Positions 8,254 to 17,409 of a stretch of DNA of 64,000 nt are shown here, in pieces. Source of the DNA: JAYRZB01 sp041916675. GTDB taxonomy: Bacteria > Pseudomonadota > Alphaproteobacteria > Rhizobiales > Devosiaceae. The notes beneath the pieces are model-generated. The model was not told the DNA's origin. It made no database searches and was given only the letters and a program-made list of their open reading frames with translations. Each line of letters begins with the position of its first letter. Positions within the stretch are counted from its first letter, which is position 1. The DNA lies in NCBI GenBank assembly GCA_041916675.1, contig JAYRZB010000008.1:91289-155288 (forward strand), read 5' to 3'. Position numbers and translations under genes: made by a program.

Positions 8254-8541
8254 ATGTCTGGATTTGAAATCGTCCGCGAGGACAAAGGTACATCTGGCCG
8301 CTATGTCGTTTATCTCGAAGGCGGGCTCGAAGCCGAAATGACCTACCAGCGCGCTGGCAATGTGCTGGCCATCGACCACACTTTCGTACCACCCGAGTTC
8401 CGCGGCACCGACATTGCCCGGCGGCTTGTCCAGCAGGGCGTCGATGATGCCCGCGCCGATGGCAACCTGATCCGTCCGGTATGCTCTTATGTGGTGGCCC
8501 AGTTCCGCCGCCACCCTGAATGGGCAGACCTGCACGCCTAG
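8254..8541 (+). CDS. Small YjdJ-type GNAT N-acetyltransferase
   Basis: The 95-residue protein is a short-form GNAT domain of the YjdJ/NATD1 type. It shows the central strand pair ending in LAIDHTFVPPEFRG, an acetyl-CoA loop region (RGTDIARRLVQQGVDDAR) and the final segment IRPVCSYVVAQFRRHPEW, which is diagnostic for this subfamily. The substrate is unknown; it is a stand-alone domain of normal length. It begins 8 bp after the TPR gene, suggesting co-transcription. Confidence 0.87.
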   Translation: MSGFEIVREDKGTSGRYVVYLEGGLEAEMTYQRAGNVLAIDHTFVPPEFRGTDIARRLVQQGVDDARADGNLIRPVCSYVVAQFRRHPEWADLHA

Positions 8542-8668
8542 GTGTTTCTGCGCGGCTTTAACACAATCCTAACCATAACGATGCGCACTCTAAGGCCTTA
8601 AGCTTTGGGGATGCGCAGCTTTTGCCTTGCCCAGCGGTTGTGCCAGCAGAGCATCCGGGGTGCCTGAT

Positions 8669-9748
8669 ATGGGTTATGTTCAATCACTGCTGTTCAGCAC
8701 CCTGTTGGCTTCGCTCGCAATGGTCGACGCCGCCGCCGCGCAGACTGGAGCGCAGCAGGAGTTGGTCATCGAAACCGCGGCCGCGTTGACCCCGGAGGCG
8801 ATTAACGCCGCCAGTCTCGAGCATCTTCTTCATCCAGTGCGCCGGCCGACGGTGGTGCAATCGGACGCTGAAATCACCACCGGCAGCCTGCCCGGGGCCA
8901 AGCCAGAACCCTGGCGCGATCCGGCCATGGTGCGCCTGCAGGTGCTGCTCGACCGCGCCGGCGCCTCGCCGGGAGTGATCGACGGCTTTGATGGGCTCAA
9001 TGTGCGCAAGGCCATCGCGGCCTTCGAAACCATGCAGGGCCTGCCCGCCGATGGCCAGCTCGATGCCCGTATGCTTGCCACCCTCGATCAGGGCGGTCCG
9101 GCCGTGGGCACCTACACAATCCTCGAACAGGATGTCGCCGCCGTGGTCGCGCCGCTGCCGCGCGATTATGCCGAACTGGCCCTGCGCGACCGCCTCGGAT
9201 TCCAGTCCGTGCCCGAACTCCTCGGCGAGCGCTTCCATATGGATGAAAAGTTCCTGCGGGCGCTCAATCCCCGGGCAACATGGCAGGCCGGTGAAGCAGT
9301 GTTCGTCACCGCCTATGGCCCGGACCTGCGCGGCAAAGTTGCCCGCATCGAAGCCGACAAGCGCATGCGCCAGTTGCGCGCCTACGGTCAGGACGGGCGC
9401 CTGATCGCTGCCTATCCTGCGACAATCGGGAGCCCCGACAACCCTTCTCCATCGGGCATCCATCTGGTTGAGGCCGTGGCGATCAACCCCACCTATACCT
9501 ATAATCCGAAGATCAATTTCCAGCAGGGCGAAAACACAAAAGTGCTCGTCCTGCCACCCGGGCCGAATGGCCCGGTGGGTTCGGTCTGGATCGATCTGTC
9601 CGAGCCCACCTTCGGCATTCATGGCACCCCGCAACCGTCCCTGATCGACAAGGTCGGGTCGCACGGTTGCGTTCGGTTGACCAATTGGGATGCCAGGGAA
9701 CTGGCCCGCATGGTCACCGCTGGCGTGCCAGTGGAGTTTATCGACTAG
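8669..9748 (+). CDS. L,D-transpeptidase (YkuD) with peptidoglycan-binding domain
   Basis: The 359-residue exported enzyme should form 3-3 peptidoglycan crosslinks or attach proteins to peptidoglycan. A signal peptide occupies about residues 1-25 (ending AAAAQ), a PG_binding_1 domain lies near 90-140, and the YkuD catalytic domain spans about 220-355. The catalytic signature FGIHGTP followed by GSHGCVRLTNWD supplies the nucleophilic cysteine and histidine. The start at 8669 was chosen over 8627 because it begins the signal peptide. Its stop overlaps the 3' end of the convergent hydrolase gene by 11 bp. Confidence 0.9.
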   Translation: MGYVQSLLFSTLLASLAMVDAAAAQTGAQQELVIETAAALTPEAINAASLEHLLHPVRRPTVVQSDAEITTGSLPGAKPEPWRDPAMVRLQVLLDRAGASPGVIDGFDGLNVRKAIAAFETMQGLPADGQLDARMLATLDQGGPAVGTYTILEQDVAAVVAPLPRDYAELALRDRLGFQSVPELLGERFHMDEKFLRALNPRATWQAGEAVFVTAYGPDLRGKVARIEADKRMRQLRAYGQDGRLIAAYPATIGSPDNPSPSGIHLVEAVAINPTYTYNPKINFQQGENTKVLVLPPGPNGPVGSVWIDLSEPTFGIHGTPQPSLIDKVGSHGCVRLTNWDARELARMVTAGVPVEFID

Positions 9749-10349
9749 CCATCCAGTCGCGGGCCGCCAGCAACTCTTCCTGCCGCACCTCGTGCCCACC
9801 CGCATGCCAGAGCACGCTGGTCGTCGCGCCCTGCGTCTCGAAATAGTCGGCCAGCACCTGCGTGCGCTGCGGCGGGCAGATCGGGTCTCGTTCCCCGGCC
9901 GTGATCAGCACGCGCTTGCCCACAAGGCCGGGTTGCGGCGCCGGATCGAACGGGATCAGCGGATGCAGCAGCACCGTACGGTCAAACAGCTCCGGAGCAG
10001 CGAACTGCACTGACGCCAGGATATTGGCCCCGTTCGAGTAGCCAAAGCCAAATACCCCTGATGGCCTGACCGTCCCGATCTGGGCCGCGATGAACCTTTT
10101 GAGTTTGTCGGTGCGCAACGCCAGATCGTCCATGTCGTAGACGCCCTCGCCAGTGCGGCGGAAATAGCGCAGCGCCCCGCCTTCGGACACATCGCCACGC
10201 ACCGCAATCACCCGCGCGCCGGGCAGCAATTGGCTGCCCAACTCGAAAAACTGGTTCTCATCCCCACCAGTACCGTGGAAAACCAACAGCAGCGGCGGGT
10301 TGTCACCCGCCCCCGCCTCTTCGCGAAAAACATAAGACTTGGCGTCCAT
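9738..10349 (-). CDS. MhqD-like alpha/beta hydrolase (carboxylesterase family)
   Basis: The 203-residue cytoplasmic protein belongs to the phospholipase/carboxylesterase family. It has the oxyanion segment LLVFHGTGGDENQF, the nucleophile elbow GFGYSNGAN, an acid in AGERDPICPP and a C-terminal histidine in HAGGHEV, so the catalytic triad looks complete. Its ATG abuts the stop of the dioxygenase-like gene upstream (TGA directly followed by ATG), indicating one transcript. In Bacillus subtilis MhqD (hydrolase) and MhqO (dioxygenase) act together in the response to hydroquinones and related electrophiles, and this pair matches that arrangement. Confidence 0.85.
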   Translation of the reverse strand: MDAKSYVFREEAGAGDNPPLLLVFHGTGGDENQFFELGSQLLPGARVIAVRGDVSEGGALRYFRRTGEGVYDMDDLALRTDKLKRFIAAQIGTVRPSGVFGFGYSNGANILASVQFAAPELFDRTVLLHPLIPFDPAPQPGLVGKRVLITAGERDPICPPQRTQVLADYFETQGATTSVLWHAGGHEVRQEELLAARDWMASR

Positions 10350-11282
10350 TCAAACCTCCAGCGGCTGCAGGCTCGCTTCAAGCCGGGCCCGCAGGTGCGC
10401 ATGCTGGCTCGGCAGCATCAGCTTTTCCCCCAGATGCGCCACATCCTCATCCCGGTCGAAGCCGGGCTCGTTGGTGGCGATCTCGAACAACACCCCGCCC
10501 GGGGGGCGGAAGTAGATGGCCCAGAAATAATCCCGATCGATCACCGGGGTTACCTGGAAACCGGTGTCGATCAGCCCATTGCGCACCTCGAGCTGGGCCG
10601 CGCGATTTTCGACCGCAAAGGCGATGTGATGCACCGAGCCGGCACCGAGGTCGCCACGACCTACTTCGGGCAGCACTTCGACATCGATGGTGTCGGCGCC
10701 ATTGCCGCCCGGCAGCACGAAGCGGGTGATGCCCTCATGTGTGTCGGCCACCTGATAGCCCATCAGTTGGAGCAGCGCTTGATTGGCGCCGCCGTCGCGC
10801 AGGCGCAACGAGGCCGAGTGGAAGCCACGGATGGCCACATCGCCGCCTACCCCACCGCCGGTCCACGCGGCACGCGGATCGTTCTGAGCCTCGACAAGTG
10901 CAAAGTGATCTCCATCCGGCCCACGAAAGTGCAGGCGCTTTTCGCCGAAGCTGTCGGCGCGGACGAGATCGCCCACCCGGTGCTCTGCCAGCCGACCTTC
11001 CCAGAAGCCGATTGACCCTTCCGGCACCGAAAAAGCCGTGGTGCCAACCTCGCCCGTGCCCAGACGGCCACGAATGATGTTGGGGAAGGGGAAATAGGTC
11101 ATCACCGAACCGGGCGTGCCCACTTCATCGCCATAGTAGAGATGGTAGACACTGGGCTCGTCGAAGTTGACGGTCTTCTTCACCCGGCGCAGGCCGAGGG
11201 TGTCGGTAAAAAACGCATTGTTCTGCGCCGCATCGCGCGCCATCGAAGTAACGTGATGCAGGCCCTTGATCTGGTGGAGCAT
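10350..11282 (-). CDS. MhqO-like ring-cleaving dioxygenase / VOC-family protein
   Basis: The 310-residue product contains two vicinal-oxygen-chelate (glyoxalase-like) halves. The first starts at GLHHVTSMARDAAQN and the second near residue 150 (RGFHSASLRLRDGG). Candidate metal ligands are the histidine in LHHVT, the histidine in SVHHIAFAVEN and the glutamate in GVLFEIATNEPGF. This is the pattern of MhqO/LinE-like hydroquinone-specific dioxygenases. The start at 11282 (MLHQIKG) is preferred to 11486, since the long upstream extension overlaps the divergent SDR gene. It is transcribed with the MhqD-like hydrolase. Confidence 0.86.
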   Translation of the reverse strand: MLHQIKGLHHVTSMARDAAQNNAFFTDTLGLRRVKKTVNFDEPSVYHLYYGDEVGTPGSVMTYFPFPNIIRGRLGTGEVGTTAFSVPEGSIGFWEGRLAEHRVGDLVRADSFGEKRLHFRGPDGDHFALVEAQNDPRAAWTGGGVGGDVAIRGFHSASLRLRDGGANQALLQLMGYQVADTHEGITRFVLPGGNGADTIDVEVLPEVGRGDLGAGSVHHIAFAVENRAAQLEVRNGLIDTGFQVTPVIDRDYFWAIYFRPPGGVLFEIATNEPGFDRDEDVAHLGEKLMLPSQHAHLRARLEASLQPLEV

Positions 11283-11455
11283 TTTGCGATCCTTTCGTTC
11301 GCGCCCAATCGGCGCGCTTGCTTGGCACCTGATATGGGTCCAAACCTCGGTTCGATAAACCCGGCATCCGGTATCTGATTGTCGCCGCCTATCGAACAAT
11401 AACCCGGTGAACCAACCGCCTTTCCCCGCCGTAGGCAAGGGACCAAGGAGCCAAC

Positions 11456-12166
11456 ATGATCCTATCGTCCTTCCCCGCCGGCGCAACGGCGCTGGTCATC
11501 GGCAGCACTGGCGGCATCGGTAGCGCCTTACACCGAAACCTCGTCGAAACCCGACAGTTCCGGTCGGTCATCGGCCTGTCGCGGTCCACCAGTCCACGCC
11601 TTGACCTGCTCGATGAAACCACAATCGCCGACGCGGCTACTGCAATTGCCGCGTCCGGGGCCGACCTGCGGCTGATCATTGTGGCCACCGGCATGCTCCA
11701 TACCGAAACCATCGCACCGGAAAAAAGCTGGCGTCAGCTCGATGCTGCGCGGCTTGCCCAAACTCTGGCGATCAACGCCACCGGCCCGGCGCTGGTCATG
11801 AAGCACTTCCTGCCCCTGCTGCCCCGGCAGGGCCGCAGTGTCTTTGCCGCCCTCTCGGCCAAGGTCGGCTCCATCGGCGACAACGGTCTTGGCGGCTGGT
11901 ATGGCTATCGCGCCGCAAAAGCCGCCCTCAACCAGTTCCTGCATACCGCCGCCATCGAACTGGCCCGCACCCGGCCTGACGCCGTTTGCCTGGCGCTTCA
12001 CCCAGGCTCGGTCGACACAGCGCTTTCGCGCCCCTTTGCCAGCCCCTCGCATCCTGCGCGCAGCCCCGACATCGCCGCCGCAGACCTGCTGGCGGTCATC
12101 GACACGGCAGACCCGGGCCAGACTGGCGGCTTTCTCGACTATACCGGGGCAACTATTCCCTGGTAG
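11456..12166 (+). CDS. Short-chain dehydrogenase/reductase (CsgA-like SDR)
   Basis: The 236-residue product is a classical SDR with the dinucleotide-binding motif IGSTGGIGSALH at the N-terminus and the active-site YGYRAAKAALN (YxxxK) near residue 145. The C-terminal part (SVDTALSRPFA, then GGFLDYTGATIPW) resembles C-factor/CsgA-like SDRs. The substrate is unknown. The divergent neighbour is the MhqO-like gene, leaving 173 bp for both promoters. It is followed 19 bp later by the pentapeptide protein gene. Confidence 0.88.
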   Translation: MILSSFPAGATALVIGSTGGIGSALHRNLVETRQFRSVIGLSRSTSPRLDLLDETTIADAATAIAASGADLRLIIVATGMLHTETIAPEKSWRQLDAARLAQTLAINATGPALVMKHFLPLLPRQGRSVFAALSAKVGSIGDNGLGGWYGYRAAKAALNQFLHTAAIELARTRPDAVCLALHPGSVDTALSRPFASPSHPARSPDIAAADLLAVIDTADPGQTGGFLDYTGATIPW

Positions 12167-12185
12167 GCGTTGACCGGCTCCGGCC

Positions 12186-12893
12186 ATGAGTGCAAATGCT
12201 TGCCCACCTTGCACCCGGGACCCTGGCATGTTGTCCGACACTGTTCTGAGCCGTACCACGTTGCAGTCCGCGCTGGATGCCCGGACCCGCAGCTTCGAGC
12301 GCTGCGATCTCAAGGGCGCCGACCTGAAAGGCATGGCGCTTGAAGAGGCGGTATTCTCGGCCTGCGACTTCAGCGACGCCAACTTTACCGGGACCGACCT
12401 GACCGAGGCGCGCCTCGTCCGCTGCAATGCCAGCAAGGCCCAGTTTTCCGGCGCCAAATGCATTGAGGCCCAGTTTGACACCTGCAACCTGACAGCCGCC
12501 GATTTCTCCCGCGCCAAGCTCACGCAGGCGCGGTTTACCGGCTGCAAGCTCAGCGGCGCCAATTTTGCCGGAGCGGCTACCCTGGACCTGACGTTTTCGG
12601 CCTGCCTGCTGGTCAATGCCACGCTTTCAGGTATGAGCTTTCGCAAGCAAAAACTCACCGAACTCGATTTCTCCGATGCCGACCTGACCGGGGTGGATTT
12701 CCGTGACGCCGAGTTCGAAAAATGCTCGCTGCGGGACGCGGTTCTGAAAAACACCCAGTTCGCCGGTGCCGACCTGCGCGGCTGCGACCTCGGTGCCATC
12801 GAGCTCAACGATGCCCGCATGTTCAAGGGCGCGCTGATCTCCAAAGCCCAGGCCACCGACCTGCTCCGCGCCTATGGGCTCAGGGTTGCCTAA
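12186..12893 (+). CDS. Pentapeptide-repeat protein (Qnr/McbG-like)
   Basis: Of 235 residues, about 40-225 form consecutive pentapeptide repeats of the A(D/N)LxX or CxF type, for example CDFSDANFTGTDLTEARL and GADLRGCDLGAIEL, predicting a right-handed quadrilateral beta-helix. The C-terminus SKAQATDLLRAYGL resembles the short helix closing Qnr proteins, which mimic DNA and protect gyrase from quinolones. This is resemblance only; many chromosomal members have no resistance role. An internal ATG at 12228 is an alternative start. The stop overlaps that of convergent pncB by 4 bp. Confidence 0.88.
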   Translation: MSANACPPCTRDPGMLSDTVLSRTTLQSALDARTRSFERCDLKGADLKGMALEEAVFSACDFSDANFTGTDLTEARLVRCNASKAQFSGAKCIEAQFDTCNLTAADFSRAKLTQARFTGCKLSGANFAGAATLDLTFSACLLVNATLSGMSFRKQKLTELDFSDADLTGVDFRDAEFEKCSLRDAVLKNTQFAGADLRGCDLGAIELNDARMFKGALISKAQATDLLRAYGLRVA

Positions 12894-14194
12894 ACCTTGA
12901 CGGGAATTTCCTGGAAGTCTTCCGACCCGAAAATCCCGAGATAACGGGCAATCTCTTCTGGCGTGCCGGTGGCCTTGCGCGGATTATCCGAGAGTTTGAC
13001 CGCTGGACGGCCATCTGCCTCGGATACCTTGCAGACAATCGAGATCGGCTCGAGCCGGTGATTGGTGTTGGGCGCGCAATCGGCAAAATCATTGGTCAGG
13101 TTGGTGCCCCAGCCAAAGGTCATGCGAACCTTGGAATGAAAGTGGTGATAGGCATCCTCGATCATGTCGACGTCGAGCCCGTCCGAAAAGATCAGCAGTT
13201 TGTCGCGCGGATCCTTGCCCCTGGCCTTCCACCATTCGATGATCTTTTCCCCGCCCTCGATCGGTGGCGCGCTGTCGGGGCGGAAGCCGGTCCAGTCCGC
13301 CACCCAGTCGGGCGCGTCGCGCAGGAATGCGGCCGTGCCGAAGGCATCGGGCAGAACGATCAACAGGTTGCCGTTATAGTAGCGCCGCCAGTCCTCGAGC
13401 ACCTGATAGGGCGCATAGCGCAGCTCTTTTTCATTGCGGGCCAGGGCTGCCAGCACCATGGGCAATTCATGGGCATTGGTGCCCAGCGCCTCAAGATCGG
13501 TATCCATGGCCAGCAGCACGTTGGAGGTCCCGGTCAGCGCCCCGCCGAGCCCTTCCTTGAGCGCCTCCACGCACCAGCGCTGCCACAGGAACGAGTGCCG
13601 CCGCCGCGTGCCGAAATCGGAGATCTTGAGATCCGGCAGCTTTTTGAGCCGCTCCACCTTTTCCCACATCTTGGCTTTGGCACGCGCATAAACCACATCG
13701 AGGGTAAACGGCCCATATTCCTTCAGCGCCGCCCGCGAGCGCAGCTCGTTGATGATCGCCAGCGCCGGGATTTCCCACAGCGTCGAATACATCCAGGGAC
13801 CATAAAATTCGAGCTCGAACTGCCCGTCGCGCTTTTCAAGCCGGTATTCGGGCAGGCGGAAATCGGCCAGCCAGCGCAGGAAATCCGGTGAAAAGATCTG
13901 CTTGGTGCCGGCAAAGGTGTTACCCGCCAGCCAGATCATTTCCTTTTTGCTAAAGCGCAGCGTACGGGCGTGATCGAGCTGTTCGCGCAGGTCCTGCTCA
14001 TTGATTTCGTCGGCCAGCCTGACTGTTGTCGAGCGGTTGATCAGCGAGAAGGTCGCATCGACCTTGGGATACAATCCCCAGATCATCTGCAGCATCAAAA
14101 GCTTATAGAAATCGGTATCGAGAAGGCTGCGTACGATGGGGTCGAGTTTCCAGGTGTGGTTATACACCCGCCGCGCAATATCGGTCCGTGCCAT
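12890..14194 (-). CDS. pncB: Nicotinate phosphoribosyltransferase
   Basis: The 434-residue enzyme converts nicotinate, PRPP and ATP to nicotinate mononucleotide in NAD salvage. Typical PncB segments are present: LLDTDFYKLLMLQMIW near residue 23, a FGTRRRHSFLWQ stretch near 195, and the phosphate-binding loop region IFSDGLDVDMI followed by FGWGTNLTNDF near 330-350. The length fits the PncB1 type. The gene stands alone between the pentapeptide protein (convergent, 4-bp overlap) and the GGDEF-EAL gene (divergent). Confidence 0.95.
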   Translation of the reverse strand: MARTDIARRVYNHTWKLDPIVRSLLDTDFYKLLMLQMIWGLYPKVDATFSLINRSTTVRLADEINEQDLREQLDHARTLRFSKKEMIWLAGNTFAGTKQIFSPDFLRWLADFRLPEYRLEKRDGQFELEFYGPWMYSTLWEIPALAIINELRSRAALKEYGPFTLDVVYARAKAKMWEKVERLKKLPDLKISDFGTRRRHSFLWQRWCVEALKEGLGGALTGTSNVLLAMDTDLEALGTNAHELPMVLAALARNEKELRYAPYQVLEDWRRYYNGNLLIVLPDAFGTAAFLRDAPDWVADWTGFRPDSAPPIEGGEKIIEWWKARGKDPRDKLLIFSDGLDVDMIEDAYHHFHSKVRMTFGWGTNLTNDFADCAPNTNHRLEPISIVCKVSEADGRPAVKLSDNPRKATGTPEEIARYLGIFGSEDFQEIPVKV

Positions 14195-14398
14195 GCTCTT
14201 CCGCCCTTGTCCGCATTCTGTCTAAGCGGTCGGGGGCATAAAATCCAGACGGCTGCGGTCGGCATTGTGCGCGGCGCGCCGTTAGCTGGCGATTAACCAG
14301 TCCACGGCTTGGTCAGACACCCGCCCCGGGCTGAAAGCCTACCTTAAGGCATCGAGCCTAGCCTCTGGATCAGCCCAGAATGGGTATGGCGGTGCACT

Positions 14399-17074
14399 TT
14401 GGCGGTTAAGGGCAGCAAATTCGGGCATTGGGCGGCGCTGGTCTGGCGGCCGGGCAATATCCCTGCGGTCATTGCCCTGCTGGTCATGGTCGCAGGCGGA
14501 GCCTTTGCCGACTATCAGAACGGCGTGCTGTTCGCACAGAGCCAGCGTGCCGAAGTGCTCGCCCGCCTCAATGTCATCCGGGCCCGGCTTGAGGGCAATA
14601 TCAACGCCAATATCCAGTTGGTGCGCGGTCTGGTGAGCGTCATCAGTACTGAGCCCGATATCGAGGCACCGCGCTTCACTTCGCTGGCCGCGAACCTTTT
14701 CCTGCAGGATTCCCAGTTGCGCTCCGTCGCCGCTGCACCGGGCATGGTGGTGACCATGGTCTATCCGCTGGCCGGTAACGAACGCGCCCTAGGGCTCGAC
14801 TATCGCACGAATCCGGCCCAGCGCGACGCCGCCATGCGCGCCAAGCAGCACAATCAACTCGTGCTCGCCGGCCCGGTTAAGCTCGTGCAGGGCGGGGAAG
14901 GCTTTGTGGGCCGTTTCCCGGTCTATCAACCCGATGATTTCGGGAGGCCAAAGTTTTGGGGCCTGGTCTCGGCCGTCATTGATGTCGACCGGCTTTACGC
15001 CGACAGCGGCGTCACCGACCCCGGACTTGGCATTGTCCTGGCGATTTCGGGTCGAGATGCGCAGGGCTCCAAGGGCAGCCGCTTTTTTGGGCCCGGTTCG
15101 GTCATTTCCGGCGACCCGGTGACCGCCGACGTTTTTCTGCCCGCCGGGTCCTGGCAGATATCGGCCATTCCAACCGGTGGCTGGCAGACCACGGCCCCCA
15201 ACGCCTGGATGCTGCGGCTGGCCATGCTGATCGCTGCGGCCCTGGTGGTGGTGCCACTTCTGATCTCGGGCCGCCTGATTGCCGAGCGCCACATCAACAT
15301 CAAGCAGTTGCGCGAACGCGAACAGCAACTGGCCCGCCTTTCACGCCGCCTCGAGCTTGCGCTCGATACCTCCAAGGTCGGTGTGTGGGAAATGGATATC
15401 GCCACCGGCGATCTCCATTGGGATGACCGGATGAACGAACTTTACGGCTTGCCCACCGACGGCGGCAAGCGCTCCTACCACGATTGGCGCAAGGCCCTGC
15501 ACCCCGAGGATGCCGATCGCGCCTCGCTCGATTTCCGTAAGGCCCTCGATTCTAGGGGCCGGTATTACTCCGAGTACCGCCTGCTTCTGCCCGATGGGCA
15601 GGAGCGCAACATCCGCGCTATTGGCGCCATCTACGAAGAGCCGGGCGCACCGCCGCGCATCGTGGGGGTGAACTGGGATGTGTCTGCCGACGTCGCCCTT
15701 AACGAGGACCTGCGACGCGCCAAAAGCCAGGCCGATGCCCGCAATGCAGAGCTGGAAGTGGCCAAGGCCAGCATCGAATACAACGCACTGCACGACTCTC
15801 TGACCGGCCTGCCTAACAGGCGCTATCTCGACCAGATGCTCAAGCAGCGCGCCGCCCATTGCCGTCGCGAAGGCGGTTCCATTTCGCTGCTGCATATCGA
15901 CCTCGACCGCTTCAAGCAGATCAACGACACGCTCGGGCACGCCGCCGGCGACGCCATGCTTGTCCATGCCTCGCAGGTCTTGAAGGACAAGGTGCGCGAC
16001 GATGATTTTGTGGCCCGCATTGGCGGGGACGAATTCGTGGTCGTCTGCAATTCCAAGGGCCGCCCGCGTGATTTGTCCACTCTGGCGGACCGCATCATCG
16101 CCACCATGCGCGACCCGGTCGCCTATCAGGGCCACGAATGCCGGTTCGGGGTCAGCGTCGGCATCGCCACCGAGGCGGGAGCAGGCATTGATGCCAACCG
16201 GCTGTTGATCAATGCCGATATCGCGCTCTATCGCGCCAAGAGCCGCGGCCGAAACCGCCACGAATTTTTCTCCGATGCCCTGCAGGCCGAGATCGTGACC
16301 ACCAAAAAGGTCGCCGATGACATCCTGTCCGGCCTCGAACGCAACGAGTTCCTGGCCTACTACCAGCCCCAGTTCGATGCCAGAACGCTCGATTTGATTG
16401 GAGTCGAAGCCCTGGTGCGCTGGCAGCACCCGAGCCAGGGCCTGCTCGCCCCCGACCATTTCCTGCGCATTGCCGAAGAGCTCAATGTGCTGGCCAATAT
16501 CGACCGCCTCGTCCTCAGCCAGGCGCTGGATCTGCAGCGGCGTCTCAACGTCGAACACAAGCTTTTGCCGCGCATTTCGGTCAATGTGTCCTCTCGGCGC
16601 CTGCATGATGAGAACCTGATTGCCAGTCTGCGTGAACTCGACATCAAGCCGGGCACGGTGGCGTTCGAGCTGGTGGAATCGATCTATCTCGACGAAAGCG
16701 ACGAGATCGTCGGCTGGAACATCGACCAGATCAAAGACCTCGGCATCGATATCGAAATCGACGATTTTGGCACCGGTTATGCCTCGATCGTCAGCCTGCT
16801 CAAACTCAAGCCGAACCGCCTGAAGATCGACCGGCAACTGGTCGAGCCCATTGTCAGTTCACCCTCGCAGCGGCATCTGGTGGAATCGATCATCGAGATC
16901 GGCCAGTCGCTGGGCATCGGCGTCGTCGCCGAAGGGGTGGAAACCATGGAACACGCCCGCATCCTGGACGAGATCAGGTGCGATATCCTGCAAGGCTATG
17001 CCTTCGCGCGCCCGATGAGCGCCGCCGACCTCGAGGCCTTCATCTCCCACGACGCCTGGCGTCGAGCCAGCTGA
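14399..17074 (+). CDS. CHASE-PAS-GGDEF-EAL cyclic-di-GMP enzyme
   Basis: The 891-residue inner-membrane protein has a first TM segment (about 18-40), an extracytoplasmic CHASE sensor (about 60-275), a second TM (about 278-300), a PAS domain (about 325-440), a GGDEF domain (about 462-620) with intact RIGGDEFVV, and an EAL domain (about 635-885) with VEALVRW, DDFGTGYASI and AEGVE. Both catalytic signatures look complete, so it could make and break c-di-GMP, with one activity dominating in response to a CHASE ligand. The apparent start is TTG at 14399; no in-frame ATG or GTG precedes it before the sequence loses similarity. It is monocistronic between pncB and the small gene at 17078. Confidence 0.92.
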   Translation: MAVKGSKFGHWAALVWRPGNIPAVIALLVMVAGGAFADYQNGVLFAQSQRAEVLARLNVIRARLEGNINANIQLVRGLVSVISTEPDIEAPRFTSLAANLFLQDSQLRSVAAAPGMVVTMVYPLAGNERALGLDYRTNPAQRDAAMRAKQHNQLVLAGPVKLVQGGEGFVGRFPVYQPDDFGRPKFWGLVSAVIDVDRLYADSGVTDPGLGIVLAISGRDAQGSKGSRFFGPGSVISGDPVTADVFLPAGSWQISAIPTGGWQTTAPNAWMLRLAMLIAAALVVVPLLISGRLIAERHINIKQLREREQQLARLSRRLELALDTSKVGVWEMDIATGDLHWDDRMNELYGLPTDGGKRSYHDWRKALHPEDADRASLDFRKALDSRGRYYSEYRLLLPDGQERNIRAIGAIYEEPGAPPRIVGVNWDVSADVALNEDLRRAKSQADARNAELEVAKASIEYNALHDSLTGLPNRRYLDQMLKQRAAHCRREGGSISLLHIDLDRFKQINDTLGHAAGDAMLVHASQVLKDKVRDDDFVARIGGDEFVVVCNSKGRPRDLSTLADRIIATMRDPVAYQGHECRFGVSVGIATEAGAGIDANRLLINADIALYRAKSRGRNRHEFFSDALQAEIVTTKKVADDILSGLERNEFLAYYQPQFDARTLDLIGVEALVRWQHPSQGLLAPDHFLRIAEELNVLANIDRLVLSQALDLQRRLNVEHKLLPRISVNVSSRRLHDENLIASLRELDIKPGTVAFELVESIYLDESDEIVGWNIDQIKDLGIDIEIDDFGTGYASIVSLLKLKPNRLKIDRQLVEPIVSSPSQRHLVESIIEIGQSLGIGVVAEGVETMEHARILDEIRCDILQGYAFARPMSAADLEAFISHDAWRRAS

Positions 17075-17077
17075 AGG

Positions 17078-17302
17078 CTAACTCTCCCGGCGGGGCGGCG
17101 TATCCTCACCCAATAGCTGCAACATTTGAAACAGAGCATAATCGGACGGCTGCGTGCCAAGCCGCCGGTCCGGATTGGCCAGCAGCGCCCGCGCAATCTC
17201 CGCATTCAGATCGCGCCGCTCGGCGTTGAGCGCCAACGTTGCCTTTCCCGGCCCTTCAGCCAGTTTCGGCAGTTTCTTACGTACCCTAAGGAATGATCCC
17301 AT
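17078..17302 (-). CDS. Small hypothetical protein
   Basis: The predicted 74-residue product (starting MGSFLRVRKKLPKLAEGPG) is basic at the N-terminus and helical in the middle (NAERRDLNAEIARALLANPD), with no family recognised. It is convergent with the GGDEF-EAL gene (stop 4 bp away) and divergent from the chain-length kinase gene. Compact placement with a free upstream region argues that it is real, but coding evidence is limited to the open frame and codon pattern. Confidence 0.5.
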   Translation of the reverse strand: MGSFLRVRKKLPKLAEGPGKATLALNAERRDLNAEIARALLANPDRRLGTQPSDYALFQMLQLLGEDTPPRRES

Positions 17303-17409
17303 CAGTCCCTCCACTGATGATTGTCAGACAACGGGGCCTGTGGCACCTTGTCAAGAGGCGGGGCCGTCATGCGGCCAGGTTATGCACGATATGGGTCTCG
17401 GGGGCATCG

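Noticed and set aside
15341..16837. 498-codon minus-strand open frame
   Set aside because: Antisense to the GGDEF-EAL gene, whose motifs are complete on the other strand.
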